Assembly (NCBI RefSeq): GCF_036227225.1
Contig: NZ_CP109444.1
Location: forward strand, 9,901,501-9,965,500
Reading direction: 5' to 3'
DNA length: 64,000 nt
Origin: Streptomyces sp. NBC_01478
Lineage (GTDB): Bacteria > Actinomycetota > Actinomycetes > Streptomycetales > Streptomycetaceae
The notes under the pieces: generated by a model
Told to the model about the DNA's origin: nothing
The model's database searches: none
The model's input: the letters and a program-made list of their open reading frames with translations, nothing else
Shown here: piece after piece, positions 8,394 through 16,938 of the stretch
Layout: each line of letters starts with the position of its first letter
Numbering within the stretch: position 1 is the first letter of the stretch
Made by a program: the position numbers and the translations under genes

Positions 8394-9177
8394 GCAGACC
8401 GTCGAGGGGACCCCGCAGGATCAGATCCCCACCGTCATCGCGGACGAGCTGCACATCGTCTACCGGGTGCACGGCGCCAAGACCGGCAAGGGCAGCGCCA
8501 CCTCCGCCCTCAGCCGCATAGTCAAGCGCGGCGAGGAGCGCGGGGTGCGCAAGGTGCACGCCGTCAGGGGCGTCTCCTTCGTCGCCTACCGCGGCGAGGC
8601 CGTCGGTCTGATCGGCTCGAACGGCTCCGGCAAGTCGACCCTGCTGCGCGCCATCGCGGGCCTGCTCCCGGCGGAGAAGGGCAGGGTCTACACCAACGGC
8701 CAGCCCTCGCTGCTGGGCGTGAACGCGGCCCTGATGAACGACCTCACCGGCGAGCGGAACGTCATCCTGGGCGGGCTCGCCATGGGCATGTCCCGCGAGC
8801 AGGTCAGGGAGCGCTACGAGGAGATCGTCGACTTCTCCGGCATCAACGAGAAGGGCGATTTCATCACCCTCCCGATGCGCACCTACTCCTCGGGCATGGC
8901 GGCCCGGCTGCGCTTCTCCATCGCGGCCGCCAAGGACCACGACGTCCTGATGATCGACGAGGCGCTGGCCACCGGCGACCGCAAGTTCCAGGTCCGCTCG
9001 GAGGGGCGCATCCGCGAACTGCGCAAGTCCGCGGGCACGGTGTTTCTGGTCAGTCACAACAACAAATCCATCCGCGACACCTGCGACCGGGTGCTGTGGC
9101 TGGAACGCGGCGAACTCCGGATGGACGGCCCGACCGACGAGGTCCTCAAGGAGTACGAGAAGTTCACGGGCAAGTAG
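8386..9177 (+). CDS. ABC exporter ATP-binding protein, TagH/Wzt-like
   Basis: This is a 263-residue nucleotide-binding subunit that pairs with the preceding permease. It has Walker A GSNGSGKST, a signature loop written YSSGMAARLRF (the TagH/KpsT variant of LSGGQ), Walker B VLMIDEAL and the switch His in SHNNKS. It lacks the long C-terminal substrate-recognition domain of some Wzt proteins, so cargo is probably recognised as a lipid-linked unit rather than by a terminal sugar cap. GTG 8386 is preceded by GGAGGAAAGG. A terminator follows 40 bases after the stop, closing the operon. Confidence 0.88.
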   Translation: MAEQTVEGTPQDQIPTVIADELHIVYRVHGAKTGKGSATSALSRIVKRGEERGVRKVHAVRGVSFVAYRGEAVGLIGSNGSGKSTLLRAIAGLLPAEKGRVYTNGQPSLLGVNAALMNDLTGERNVILGGLAMGMSREQVRERYEEIVDFSGINEKGDFITLPMRTYSSGMAARLRFSIAAAKDHDVLMIDEALATGDRKFQVRSEGRIRELRKSAGTVFLVSHNNKSIRDTCDRVLWLERGELRMDGPTDEVLKEYEKFTGK

Positions 9178-9217
9178 TCCATCCGCACCCGGGCCAACAG
9201 GCCCAGAACGCTTCCCA

Positions 9218-9248
9218 GGGCCTCGCCGGAACTGCTCCGGCGGGGCCC
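9218..9248 (+). terminator. Hairpin terminator after the exporter operon
   Basis: A 13-bp stem with one G-T wobble (GGGCCTCGCCGGA at 9218-9230 pairing with 9236-9248) and a five-base loop follows the ATPase stop codon. It separates the glycolipid-type operon from the hopanoid operon. Confidence 0.75.
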
Positions 9249-9501
9249 CGCGTCTGCAAAGGAAACGTCAACTCGGCCCGGCCCAAGGAATCTTGACGCC
9301 AATCGGTGTGTTGTTGTGATGTGCAGGACACCCCGAGGAAGCTCGCTGCGTTGTACAACGTAAGCTGTACCGGTGCCGAATAGCGGCAAGTGGGGCGATA
9401 ATGCGCGACACCCTTCTGCGGGTATCTGTGCGGACGACCGGGCGGCGTGTCCGAAATAGTGTGTATTGGGTCGGCAGTGTAGAACGGGAGATGTGACGGC
9501 A
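9249..9501 (+). promoter_or_regulatory. Hopanoid operon leader with palindrome and candidate -10 element
   Basis: This ~250-base non-coding stretch should contain the promoter of the hpn operon. Visible elements are a perfect 12-bp palindrome CGTTGTACAACG at 9349-9360 and a -10-like GATAAT at 9397-9402 with only a weak -35 match 17 bases upstream. A TTGACG lies at 9293-9298 without a convincing partner. The palindrome sits about 40 bases upstream of the candidate -10, where an activator or repressor could bind. No element is certain. Confidence 0.35.
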
Positions 9502-9567
9502 ATGGCTACGGAAACTCCCCAGCTCACCGAAGCATGCGCCGTCCCCGCCCCTGGCAGCGAGCGGTGA
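9502..9567 (+). CDS. Possible 21-codon leader peptide coupled to hpnC
   Basis: A short reading frame (MATETPQLTEACAVPAPGSER) begins at ATG 9502, eleven bases after GGGAG, and its TGA overlaps the GTG start of hpnC at 9564 as GTGA. The hpnC start has only a weak ribosome site of its own, so translation of the leader could feed ribosomes into hpnC. No protein homology is claimed; this is a small-ORF candidate inferred from spacing and overlap. Confidence 0.4.
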   Translation: MATETPQLTEACAVPAPGSER

Positions 9568-10466
9568 CGGGAACCGGCTCCGCCGGCACCGGTGATCCGG
9601 AGCGCGGCACACTCGACAAGGCCGCGGGTGAGAACTTCCCCGTGGCACCTTTCTTCCTGCCCAGGGCCTGGCGCACCGATCTCATGGCGGTGTACGGATT
9701 CGCCCGCCTCGTCGACGACATCGGCGACGGCGACCTGGCCCTCGGGGGCGCCGACGCCCGCCTGCTCGGCGTGTCGCCCGAGGACGCGGAGGACCGTCTC
9801 GTCCTCCTCGACGCCTTCGAGGCCGATCTGCACCGCGTCTTCGACGGCACCCCGAGCCACCCCCTGCTGCGCCGCCTCCAGCCGACCGTCCGCCGGTGCG
9901 CACTCACCCCGGAACCCTTCCTCGGCCTGATCGCCGCCAACCGCCAGGACCAGCTCGTCACGCGCTACGAGACCTACGACGATCTCGTCGCCTACTGCGA
10001 ACTGTCCGCGAACCCGGTCGGCCGCCTGGTCCTCGGTGTCACCGGCACCGAGACCCCCGAGCGGGTCCGGCACTCCGACGCGATCTGTACCGCACTTCAG
10101 ATCGTCGAACACCTGCAGGACGTGGCCGAGGACCTCGGCCGTGACCGCATCTACCTGCCCGCCCAGGACATGAAGCGCTTTCACGTCCAGGAAGCGGATC
10201 TCGCCACGCCCTCCGCGGGCGCATCGGTGCGCGCACTGGTTGCATACGAAGCAGAACGCGCCCGCGATCTCCTGAATGAAGGCGCCCCCCTGGTGGGTAG
10301 CGTCCACGGCAGACTGAAGCTGCTGCTCGCGGGGTTCGTGGCGGGGGGAAGGGCGGCGATCCGAGCGATCGTCGCCGCTGAATACGACGTACTTCCCGGC
10401 CCACCCAAGCCCGGCAAGATCCAGTTGCTGCGTGAGGTGGGCGTGACTCTGCGAGGAGAGGGGTGA
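9564..10466 (+). CDS. hpnC: Hydroxysqualene synthase HpnC (squalene/phytoene synthase family)
   Basis: This is a ~300-residue trans-isoprenyl transferase that, in the HpnCDE route, converts presqualene diphosphate to hydroxysqualene. It carries the first Asp-rich motif in FARLVDDIGDGD and the second in QIVEHLQDVAED followed by RIYLP. ENFPVAPFFLPR near the N-terminus is characteristic of HpnC. The GTG at 9564 is preferred over the ATG at 9534 because it matches the usual N-terminal length and overlaps the upstream small ORF. Its stop overlaps hpnD as GTGA. It is the first enzyme gene of the hopanoid operon. Confidence 0.9.
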   Translation: MTGTGSAGTGDPERGTLDKAAGENFPVAPFFLPRAWRTDLMAVYGFARLVDDIGDGDLALGGADARLLGVSPEDAEDRLVLLDAFEADLHRVFDGTPSHPLLRRLQPTVRRCALTPEPFLGLIAANRQDQLVTRYETYDDLVAYCELSANPVGRLVLGVTGTETPERVRHSDAICTALQIVEHLQDVAEDLGRDRIYLPAQDMKRFHVQEADLATPSAGASVRALVAYEAERARDLLNEGAPLVGSVHGRLKLLLAGFVAGGRAAIRAIVAAEYDVLPGPPKPGKIQLLREVGVTLRGEG

Positions 10467-11413
10467 TCCGCAGCGTGGAGTCTGCACCGCACATGTCCGC
10501 ACCGGTACTCGCCGCCTACAGCTACTGCGAGGCCGTCACCGGACAGCAGGCACGTAACTTCGCGTACGGCATCAGACTGCTGCCGACGCCCAAGCGCCGC
10601 GCCATGTCGGCGCTGTACGCGTTCTCCCGGCGTGTCGACGACATCGGCGACGGCACGCTGGCGACGGACGTGAAGGCGGCGCGCCTGGAGGACACCCGGG
10701 CGCTGCTCACGCGCGTTCGCGAGGGCAAGGTCGAGGAGGACGACACCGACCCGGTCGCGGTCGCCCTCGCGCACACGGCCGAGGCCTTCCCGGTCCCGCT
10801 CGACGGCCTGGACGAGCTGATCGACGGCGTCCTGATGGACGTACAGGGCGAGACCTACGAGACCTGGGACGACCTCAAGGTCTACTGCCGGTGTGTCGCG
10901 GGTGCGATCGGGCGGCTCTCGCTCGGTGTGTTCGGCACGGAGCCGGGGGCGCGCGGTGTCGAGCGCGCCTCGGAGTACGCCGACACGCTGGGGCTCGCGC
11001 TCCAGCTCACCAACATTCTGCGGGACGTCCGTGAGGACGCCGAGGGCGGCCGTACCTATCTGCCCGCCGACGACCTCGCGAAATTCGGCTGCTCGGCCGG
11101 GTTCAACGGGCCGAACCCGCCGGCGGGTTCCGACTTCGCGGGTCTCGTGCACTTCGAGGTGCGCCGGGCCCGCACCCTTTTCGCCGAGGGCTACCGGCTG
11201 CTCCCCATGCTCGACCGCCGCAGCGGCGCCTGTGTCGCCGCGATGGCCGGCATCTACCGCCGTCTCCTCGACCGCATCGAGCGCGAGCCGGAGGCCGTCC
11301 TGCGCGGCCGCGTCTCCCTGCCCGGCCGCGAGAAGGCCTACGTCGCGGTGCGCGGCCTGTCCGGCCTGGACGCCCGGCACGTCACGCGCCGGACCCTCAG
11401 GGGGCGCACCTGA
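10463..11413 (+). CDS. hpnD: Presqualene diphosphate synthase HpnD
   Basis: This is a 316-residue trans-isoprenyl transferase that condenses two farnesyl diphosphates to presqualene diphosphate. It shows SRRVDDIGDG and the second motif QLTNILRDVREDAEGGRTYLP-type segment (NILRDVRED), plus the NFAYGIRLLP motif near the N-terminus typical of HpnD. It starts at GTG 10463 overlapping the hpnC stop. It works directly before HpnC in the pathway although its gene comes second. It is a paralogue of hpnC, as usual in hopanoid clusters. Confidence 0.92.
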   Translation: MIRSVESAPHMSAPVLAAYSYCEAVTGQQARNFAYGIRLLPTPKRRAMSALYAFSRRVDDIGDGTLATDVKAARLEDTRALLTRVREGKVEEDDTDPVAVALAHTAEAFPVPLDGLDELIDGVLMDVQGETYETWDDLKVYCRCVAGAIGRLSLGVFGTEPGARGVERASEYADTLGLALQLTNILRDVREDAEGGRTYLPADDLAKFGCSAGFNGPNPPAGSDFAGLVHFEVRRARTLFAEGYRLLPMLDRRSGACVAAMAGIYRRLLDRIEREPEAVLRGRVSLPGREKAYVAVRGLSGLDARHVTRRTLRGRT

Positions 11414-11531
11414 TGGACAAAGTGGGCCAAGGTGATGTCACCGGAGGAATGCGGCACGCAACCCTCCGGTGCGAAGCGGCGTCCCTGACTGCAACGACCT
11501 GCCACGGCGGGTACGCAGGGGGGAGTGCACG

Positions 11532-13046
11532 ATGAGCGAGGGGACGCGGTCCGACGGGCTGCCCGCGGACAAACCGGCGGGTGGGACCGGACGGCATGCC
11601 GTCGTGATCGGCGGCGGGCTCGCCGGTGTCACCTCCGCGCTCGCGCTCGCCGACGCCGGAGTCCGCGTCACCCTGCTCGAAGGCCGCCCGCGCCTCGGCG
11701 GGCTCGCCTTCTCCTTCCAGCGCGGCGACCTGACCGTCGACAACGGCCAGCATGTGTATCTGCGCTGCTGTACCGCCTACCGCTGGTTCCTCGACCGCAT
11801 CGAGGGCGCGGCGCTGGCTCCGCTGCAGGATCGTCTCGACGTGCCCGTACTCGACGCGAACCGCCCCGAGGGACGTCGGCTCGGCAGACTGCGGCGCGAC
11901 CCGCTGCCTGTGCCCCTGCATCTGGGGCGCAGCCTCGCGACCTACCCGCATCTCTCGCTCGCCGAGCGCGCCAGAGTAGGCCGTGCCGCGCTCGCGCTCA
12001 AAGGACTCGATCTCGCCGATCCGGCCCTGGACGCGCAGAACTTCGGCAGTTGGCTGACCGCGCACGGTCAGTCGGCGCGTGCCGTCGAGGCACTGTGGGA
12101 CCTGGTGGGGGTCGCCACCCTCAACGCGGTCGCGGGCGACTCCTCGCTCGCTCTCGCCGCGATGGTGTTCAAGACCGGTCTGCTCTCCGACCCGGGCGCG
12201 GCCGACATCGGCTGGGCACACGTCCCGCTGGGCGAACTGCACGACCGGCTCGCCCGCAAGGCGCTCGACTCCGCGGGCGTGCGTACCGAAGTCCGTACAC
12301 GCGTCACCTCCATCTCCACTGACGAAAACGGACGTTGGAGCGTTCAGGTTCCCGGCGAGAGCATCGAGGCCGACGCCGTCGTGCTCGCCGTACCCCAGCG
12401 CGAGGCCCACGATCTGCTGCCCGACGGCGCCCTCGACGACCCCGGGCGGCTGCTCGCGATCGACACCGCACCGATCCTCAACATCCACGTCGTCTACGAC
12501 CGCAAGGTGCTCACCCGGCCCTTCTTCGCGGCGCTCGGCAGCCCCGTGCAGTGGGTGTTCGACCGGACCGACGCGTCCGGGCTGAAGGACGGCCAGTACC
12601 TGGCGCTGTCCCAGTCCGCCGCGCACGACGAGATCGACGAGCCCGTGGCCGCGCTGCGGGAGCGCTACCTCCCCGAGCTGGAGCGGCTGCTGCCCGGGAC
12701 GCGCGGTGCCGAGGTCAAGGACTTCTTCGTGACCAGGGAGCGCACGGCGACGTTCGCTCCCGCCCCCGGCGTCGGACGGCTGCGGCCCGGCGCCCGCACC
12801 AAGGCCCCCGGCCTGTACCTGGCCGGAGCGTGGACCGCCACAGGGTGGCCCGCGACCATGGAGAGTGCGGTCCGCAGTGGGGTGAGCGCGGCGGACGCCG
12901 CACTCGCTGCCCTGGGCCGGCCCCGCCCCCGTCACCTCTTCGAGTTCGAGGAGGCGGCGTACTGCATCGTCCCGGGGGACAACCCCCGGACCCCCGGCGG
13001 ACAGCCGGAGGGGACCGGCGCTTCACTGCGAGGTGGAATCCGGTGA
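11532..13046 (+). CDS. hpnE: Hydroxysqualene dehydroxylase HpnE (FAD-dependent)
   Basis: This is a 504-residue flavoprotein amine-oxidase-fold enzyme that reduces hydroxysqualene to squalene. The Rossmann motif VIGGGLAGVTSALALADAG begins near residue 30, and a C-terminal FAD-binding segment (GLYLAGAWTATGWPATMESA) is present. The ATG at 11532 is chosen because GGGGAG lies seven bases upstream; a longer frame from 11469 lacks such a site. The gap of 118 bases after hpnD has no obvious terminator, so it is probably in the same transcript. Confidence 0.9.
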   Translation: MSEGTRSDGLPADKPAGGTGRHAVVIGGGLAGVTSALALADAGVRVTLLEGRPRLGGLAFSFQRGDLTVDNGQHVYLRCCTAYRWFLDRIEGAALAPLQDRLDVPVLDANRPEGRRLGRLRRDPLPVPLHLGRSLATYPHLSLAERARVGRAALALKGLDLADPALDAQNFGSWLTAHGQSARAVEALWDLVGVATLNAVAGDSSLALAAMVFKTGLLSDPGAADIGWAHVPLGELHDRLARKALDSAGVRTEVRTRVTSISTDENGRWSVQVPGESIEADAVVLAVPQREAHDLLPDGALDDPGRLLAIDTAPILNIHVVYDRKVLTRPFFAALGSPVQWVFDRTDASGLKDGQYLALSQSAAHDEIDEPVAALRERYLPELERLLPGTRGAEVKDFFVTRERTATFAPAPGVGRLRPGARTKAPGLYLAGAWTATGWPATMESAVRSGVSAADAALAALGRPRPRHLFEFEEAAYCIVPGDNPRTPGGQPEGTGASLRGGIR

Positions 13047-13105
13047 AGGTCGATCAGCATGCGGCAGGTCCCCGCACCCCCGGTAGCACGACAAGAGGAG
13101 AGACT

Positions 13106-14173
13106 GTGCCCACTGTGCCCCCGGCCGAGACGGCTGCCGACGCGGTGGACGTGTCCGCGCTCCTGGAGCGCGGCCGGACCCTTGCCACACCGGTACTGCG
13201 GGCGGCCGTGGACCGCCTGGCACCTCCCATGGACACCGTCGCCGCCTACCACTTCGGCTGGATCGACGCCGAGGGCAACCCCGCGGCCGGCGACGGCGGC
13301 AAGGCCGTACGCCCCGCGCTCGCCGTGCTCTCCGCCGAGGTCACCGGCGCCGCACCCGAGACCGGCATCCCCGGCGCCGTCGCCGTCGAACTGATCCACA
13401 ACTTCTCGCTGCTGCACGACGACCTGATGGACGGCGACGAGCAGCGCCGCCACCGCGACACCGTCTGGAAGGTGCACGGCCCCGCCCAGGCCATCCTCGT
13501 CGGCGACGCCCTCTTCGCACTGGCCAACGAGGTCCTGCTGGAGCTCGGCAGCGTCGAGGCCGGCCGCGCCACCCGCCGCCTCACCACCGCCACCCGCGCC
13601 CTCATCGACGGCCAGGCGCAGGACATCTCCTACGAGCACCGCGACCGCGTCAGCGTCGAGGAGTGCCTGGAGATGGAGGGCAACAAGACCGGCGCCCTGC
13701 TCGCCTGCGCCTCCTCCATCGGGGCCGTGCTCGGCGGCGCGGACGACCGCACCGCCGACGTCCTGGAGAAGTACGGCTACCACCTCGGCCTGGCCTTCCA
13801 GGCCGTCGACGACCTCCTCGGCATCTGGGGCGACCCGGTGGCCACCGGGAAGCAGACCTGGAGCGATCTGCGCCAGCGCAAGAAGTCCCTGCCCGTGGTG
13901 GCGGCGCTCGCGGCGGGCGGACCCGCCTCGGACCGGCTCGGCGAGATCCTCGCCGCCGACGCCAAGAGCAGCGACTTCGAGAACTTCTCCGAGGAGGAGT
14001 TCGCGGCCCGCGCCGCGCTCATCGAGGAGGCCGGCGGCCGCGAGTGGACCGCCGAAGAGGCACGCCGTCAGCACACCATCGCCATCGAGGTCCTGGACGC
14101 CATCGACATGCCCGACCGGGTTCGGGCGCAGTTCACGGCGCTCGCCGACTTCGTCGTCGTACGAAAGAGATGA
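13106..14173 (+). CDS. Polyprenyl diphosphate synthase (farnesyl/geranylgeranyl type)
   Basis: This is a 355-residue trans-prenyltransferase that extends isoprenyl diphosphates. In this operon it most likely supplies farnesyl diphosphate for squalene. The first Asp-rich motif is HDDLMDGDEQRR (DDxxD). The second is QAVDDLLGIWGD, with Gly in the last position as in many actinobacterial members. Two starts are plausible: GTG 13106 with AGAGGAGAG just upstream (chosen), or GTG 13043, which overlaps the hpnE stop as GTGA and also has a ribosome site (GAGGTGG). Product chain length is not determined by what I can see. Confidence 0.88.
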   Translation: MPTVPPAETAADAVDVSALLERGRTLATPVLRAAVDRLAPPMDTVAAYHFGWIDAEGNPAAGDGGKAVRPALAVLSAEVTGAAPETGIPGAVAVELIHNFSLLHDDLMDGDEQRRHRDTVWKVHGPAQAILVGDALFALANEVLLELGSVEAGRATRRLTTATRALIDGQAQDISYEHRDRVSVEECLEMEGNKTGALLACASSIGAVLGGADDRTADVLEKYGYHLGLAFQAVDDLLGIWGDPVATGKQTWSDLRQRKKSLPVVAALAAGGPASDRLGEILAADAKSSDFENFSEEEFAARAALIEEAGGREWTAEEARRQHTIAIEVLDAIDMPDRVRAQFTALADFVVVRKR

Positions 14174-14285
14174 TCACTATCGGTCGAATAGCCCTCGCGT
14201 AGTCGCCGGCCGGTGCTGCGGAGATACGAGCACCGGCCGACGGCGGACCCACAGCAGAGACATGCCACTGCACGAAGGGGAAGCC

Positions 14286-16292
14286 ATGACAGCGACGACC
14301 GACGGAAGCACCGGGGCCATGCAGCCCCGGGTTGCCGCGGCCAGCGAAACCGACATCAACACCCCCGTGGCGGCCGGGGTGCACGACGCCGCCGCACTCG
14401 CGGTACAACGCGCCACCGACTTCCTCCTCTCGCAGCAGGACGCCCAGGGCTGGTGGAAGGGCGAACTCGAGACGAACGTCACGATGGACGCCGAGGATCT
14501 GTTGCTCCGTCAGTTCCTGGGCATCCGCGACGAGTCGACGACCCAGGCCGCCGCACTCTTCATCCGCGGCGAACAGCGCGAGGACGGCACCTGGGCCAGT
14601 TTCTACGGCGGCCCGGGCGAACTCTCCACCACCATCGAGGCGTACGTCGCCCTCCGGCTGGCCGGTGACGCGCCGGACGCCCCGCACATGGCGAAGGCGT
14701 CCGCGTGGGTCCGCGAGCGGGGCGGGATCGCCTCGGCCCGGGTCTTCACCCGGATCTGGCTCGCGCTGTTCGGCTGGTGGAAGTGGGACGACCTGCCCGA
14801 ACTCCCGCCGGAACTCCTCTACTTCCCCACCTGGGTACCGCTCAACATCTACGACTTCGGATGCTGGGCCCGGCAGACCATCGTGCCGCTGACGGTGGTC
14901 TCCGCGAAGCGGCCGGTACGGCCCGCGCCCTTCCCGCTCGACGAACTGCACACCGACGCGGACAACCCGAACCCGGTCAAGCCCCTTGCCCCGGTGGCGA
15001 GTTGGGACGGGGCCTTCCAGCGGATCGACAAGGCGCTGCACCTCTACCGCAAGGTGGCGCCGCGCAAGCTGCGCGGCGCTGCCATGAAGGCGGCCGCGCG
15101 CTGGATCATCGAGCGGCAGGAGAACGACGGCTGCTGGGGCGGCATCCAGCCGCCGGCCGTGTACTCGGTGATCGCCCTGCATCTGCTCGGCTACGACCTC
15201 GAACACCCCGTGATGCGCGCGGGACTTGAGTCGCTGGACCGGTTCGCCGTCTGGCGCGAGGACGGGGCCCGGATGATCGAGGCCTGCCAGTCCCCGGTAT
15301 GGGACACCTGCCTCGCCACCATCGCGCTCGCCGATGCGGGCGTGCCCGCCGACCACCCCCAACTGGTCAAGGCCGCCGACTGGATGCTCGGGGAGGAGAT
15401 CGTCCGACCCGGCGACTGGGCGGTCAAGCGGCCCCAACTGCCGCCCGGCGGCTGGGCGTTCGAGTTCCACAACGACAACTACCCCGACATCGACGACACC
15501 GCCGAGGTCGTGCTCGCGCTGCGCCGGGTCAGACATCACGACCCGGAGCGACTCGATCGGGCCGCCGGACGCGCGGTCCGCTGGAACCTCGGAATGCAGT
15601 CCAAGAACGGCGGTTGGGGCGCCTTCGACGTCGACAACACCAGCCCGTTCCCCAACCGGCTGCCGTTCTGCGACTTCGGCGAGGTCATCGACCCGCCGTC
15701 GGCCGACGTCACCGCGCACGTCGTCGAGATGCTCGCCGTCGAGGGCCTCGCCCACGACCCGCGCACCCGGCGCGGCATCGAGTGGCTGCTCGCCGAACAG
15801 GAGCCGGACGGCTCGTGGTTCGGCCGCTGGGGCGTCAACTACGTCTACGGCACCGGGTCCGTCGTCCCCGCGCTCGCCGCCGCCGGAATCCCCGGCTCGC
15901 ACCCCGCGATCCGCCGCGCGGTGACCTGGCTGGAGAGCGTGCAGAACGAGGACGGCGGCTGGGGCGAGGATCTGCGCTCCTACAAGTACGCCAAGGAATG
16001 GAGCGGCCGGGGCGCCTCCACCGCCTCGCAGACGGCCTGGGCGCTGATGGCCCTGCTCGCGGCGGGGGAGCACGACTCCAAAGCCGTCGAACGCGGCGTC
16101 GAGTGGCTCGCGACGACCCAGCGGGAGGACGGCTCCTGGGACGAGCCCTACTTCACCGGCACGGGCTTCCCGTGGGACTTCTCCATCAACTACCACCTCT
16201 ACCGGCAGGTGTTCCCGCTCACCGCGCTCGGGCGCTTCGTGCACGGAGAACCGTTCAGCCAGAGCTCGTTCTCCCCGGCCAAGGGGGGCTGA
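14286..16292 (+). CDS. shc: Squalene-hopene cyclase
   Basis: This is a 668-residue monotopic membrane-associated class II triterpene cyclase that protonates squalene and cyclises it to hopene/hopanol. The catalytic acid motif DxDD is present in YPDIDDTAEVVLAL. Several QW repeats are visible (QREDGSWDEPY, QNEDGGWGED, QEPDGSWFG). The ATG at 14286 follows GAAGGGGA; an upstream in-frame ATG at 14262 is less likely. Its stop shares one base with the hpnG start. It is the committed enzyme of hopanoid synthesis. Confidence 0.96.
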   Translation: MTATTDGSTGAMQPRVAAASETDINTPVAAGVHDAAALAVQRATDFLLSQQDAQGWWKGELETNVTMDAEDLLLRQFLGIRDESTTQAAALFIRGEQREDGTWASFYGGPGELSTTIEAYVALRLAGDAPDAPHMAKASAWVRERGGIASARVFTRIWLALFGWWKWDDLPELPPELLYFPTWVPLNIYDFGCWARQTIVPLTVVSAKRPVRPAPFPLDELHTDADNPNPVKPLAPVASWDGAFQRIDKALHLYRKVAPRKLRGAAMKAAARWIIERQENDGCWGGIQPPAVYSVIALHLLGYDLEHPVMRAGLESLDRFAVWREDGARMIEACQSPVWDTCLATIALADAGVPADHPQLVKAADWMLGEEIVRPGDWAVKRPQLPPGGWAFEFHNDNYPDIDDTAEVVLALRRVRHHDPERLDRAAGRAVRWNLGMQSKNGGWGAFDVDNTSPFPNRLPFCDFGEVIDPPSADVTAHVVEMLAVEGLAHDPRTRRGIEWLLAEQEPDGSWFGRWGVNYVYGTGSVVPALAAAGIPGSHPAIRRAVTWLESVQNEDGGWGEDLRSYKYAKEWSGRGASTASQTAWALMALLAAGEHDSKAVERGVEWLATTQREDGSWDEPYFTGTGFPWDFSINYHLYRQVFPLTALGRFVHGEPFSQSSFSPAKGG

Positions 16293-16933
16293 TGAGCCAA
16301 CAGCCCGCCGGACCGCCGCTGTTGATCGCCTGCGCGCTCGGCATCGAGCACCTCGCCCTGCGCGCCGGCGACCGCTCCGGCGCCGACGGGCCGGTCACCT
16401 TCCTCAGGACGGGGATGGGGCCACAGGCGGCCGAGGAGGCCGTCACCCGGCGCCTCGCCGACCCGGCGCTGTCCGGGGCCGCCGTACTGGCCACGGGCTT
16501 CTGCGCCGGACTCGCCCCCGGCATGCACCCCGGCGACCTGGTCGTCGCCGAGGAGACCCGGGACCCGCGCGGAACCGTTCCGTGCGTCGCCACCGAACTG
16601 CTCGTCAAGGAACTGGTGCGAGCCCTGCCCGGACGCACCGTCCACACCGGCCCCCTCACCGGCTCCGATCACATCGTCCGCGGACAGGAACGGTCGGATC
16701 TGCTCGCGACCGGCGCGATCGCGGTCGACATGGAGTCGGCGGCCACGCTGCTGAGCGCCGTGCGTACGGGCACGCGCCCGGTTGCGGCCGTACGGGTGGT
16801 CGTGGACGCTCCTGAACATGAACTCGTCCGGATCGGCACGGTGCGCGGTGGAATATCGGCTTTCCGCGTTCTTCGATCCGTTCTTCCCGCTTTTTTCGAA
16901 TGGCACCGTTCTTTGCTGCTCCCTCGGAGGTGA
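16292..16933 (+). CDS. hpnG: Adenosylhopane nucleosidase/phosphorylase HpnG
   Basis: This is a 213-residue protein of the nucleoside phosphorylase fold. In hopanoid producers HpnG releases adenine from adenosylhopane to give ribosylhopane or its phosphate. The conserved segment IAVDMESAA holds the ribose-binding Met-Glu pair, and a Gly-rich phosphate-binding region is near TFLRTGMGPQAAEEAV. It starts at ATG 16292 one base into the shc stop codon. It works after HpnH although encoded before it. Confidence 0.88.
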   Translation: MSQQPAGPPLLIACALGIEHLALRAGDRSGADGPVTFLRTGMGPQAAEEAVTRRLADPALSGAAVLATGFCAGLAPGMHPGDLVVAEETRDPRGTVPCVATELLVKELVRALPGRTVHTGPLTGSDHIVRGQERSDLLATGAIAVDMESAATLLSAVRTGTRPVAAVRVVVDAPEHELVRIGTVRGGISAFRVLRSVLPAFFEWHRSLLLPRR

Positions 16934-16938
16934 GCCAG

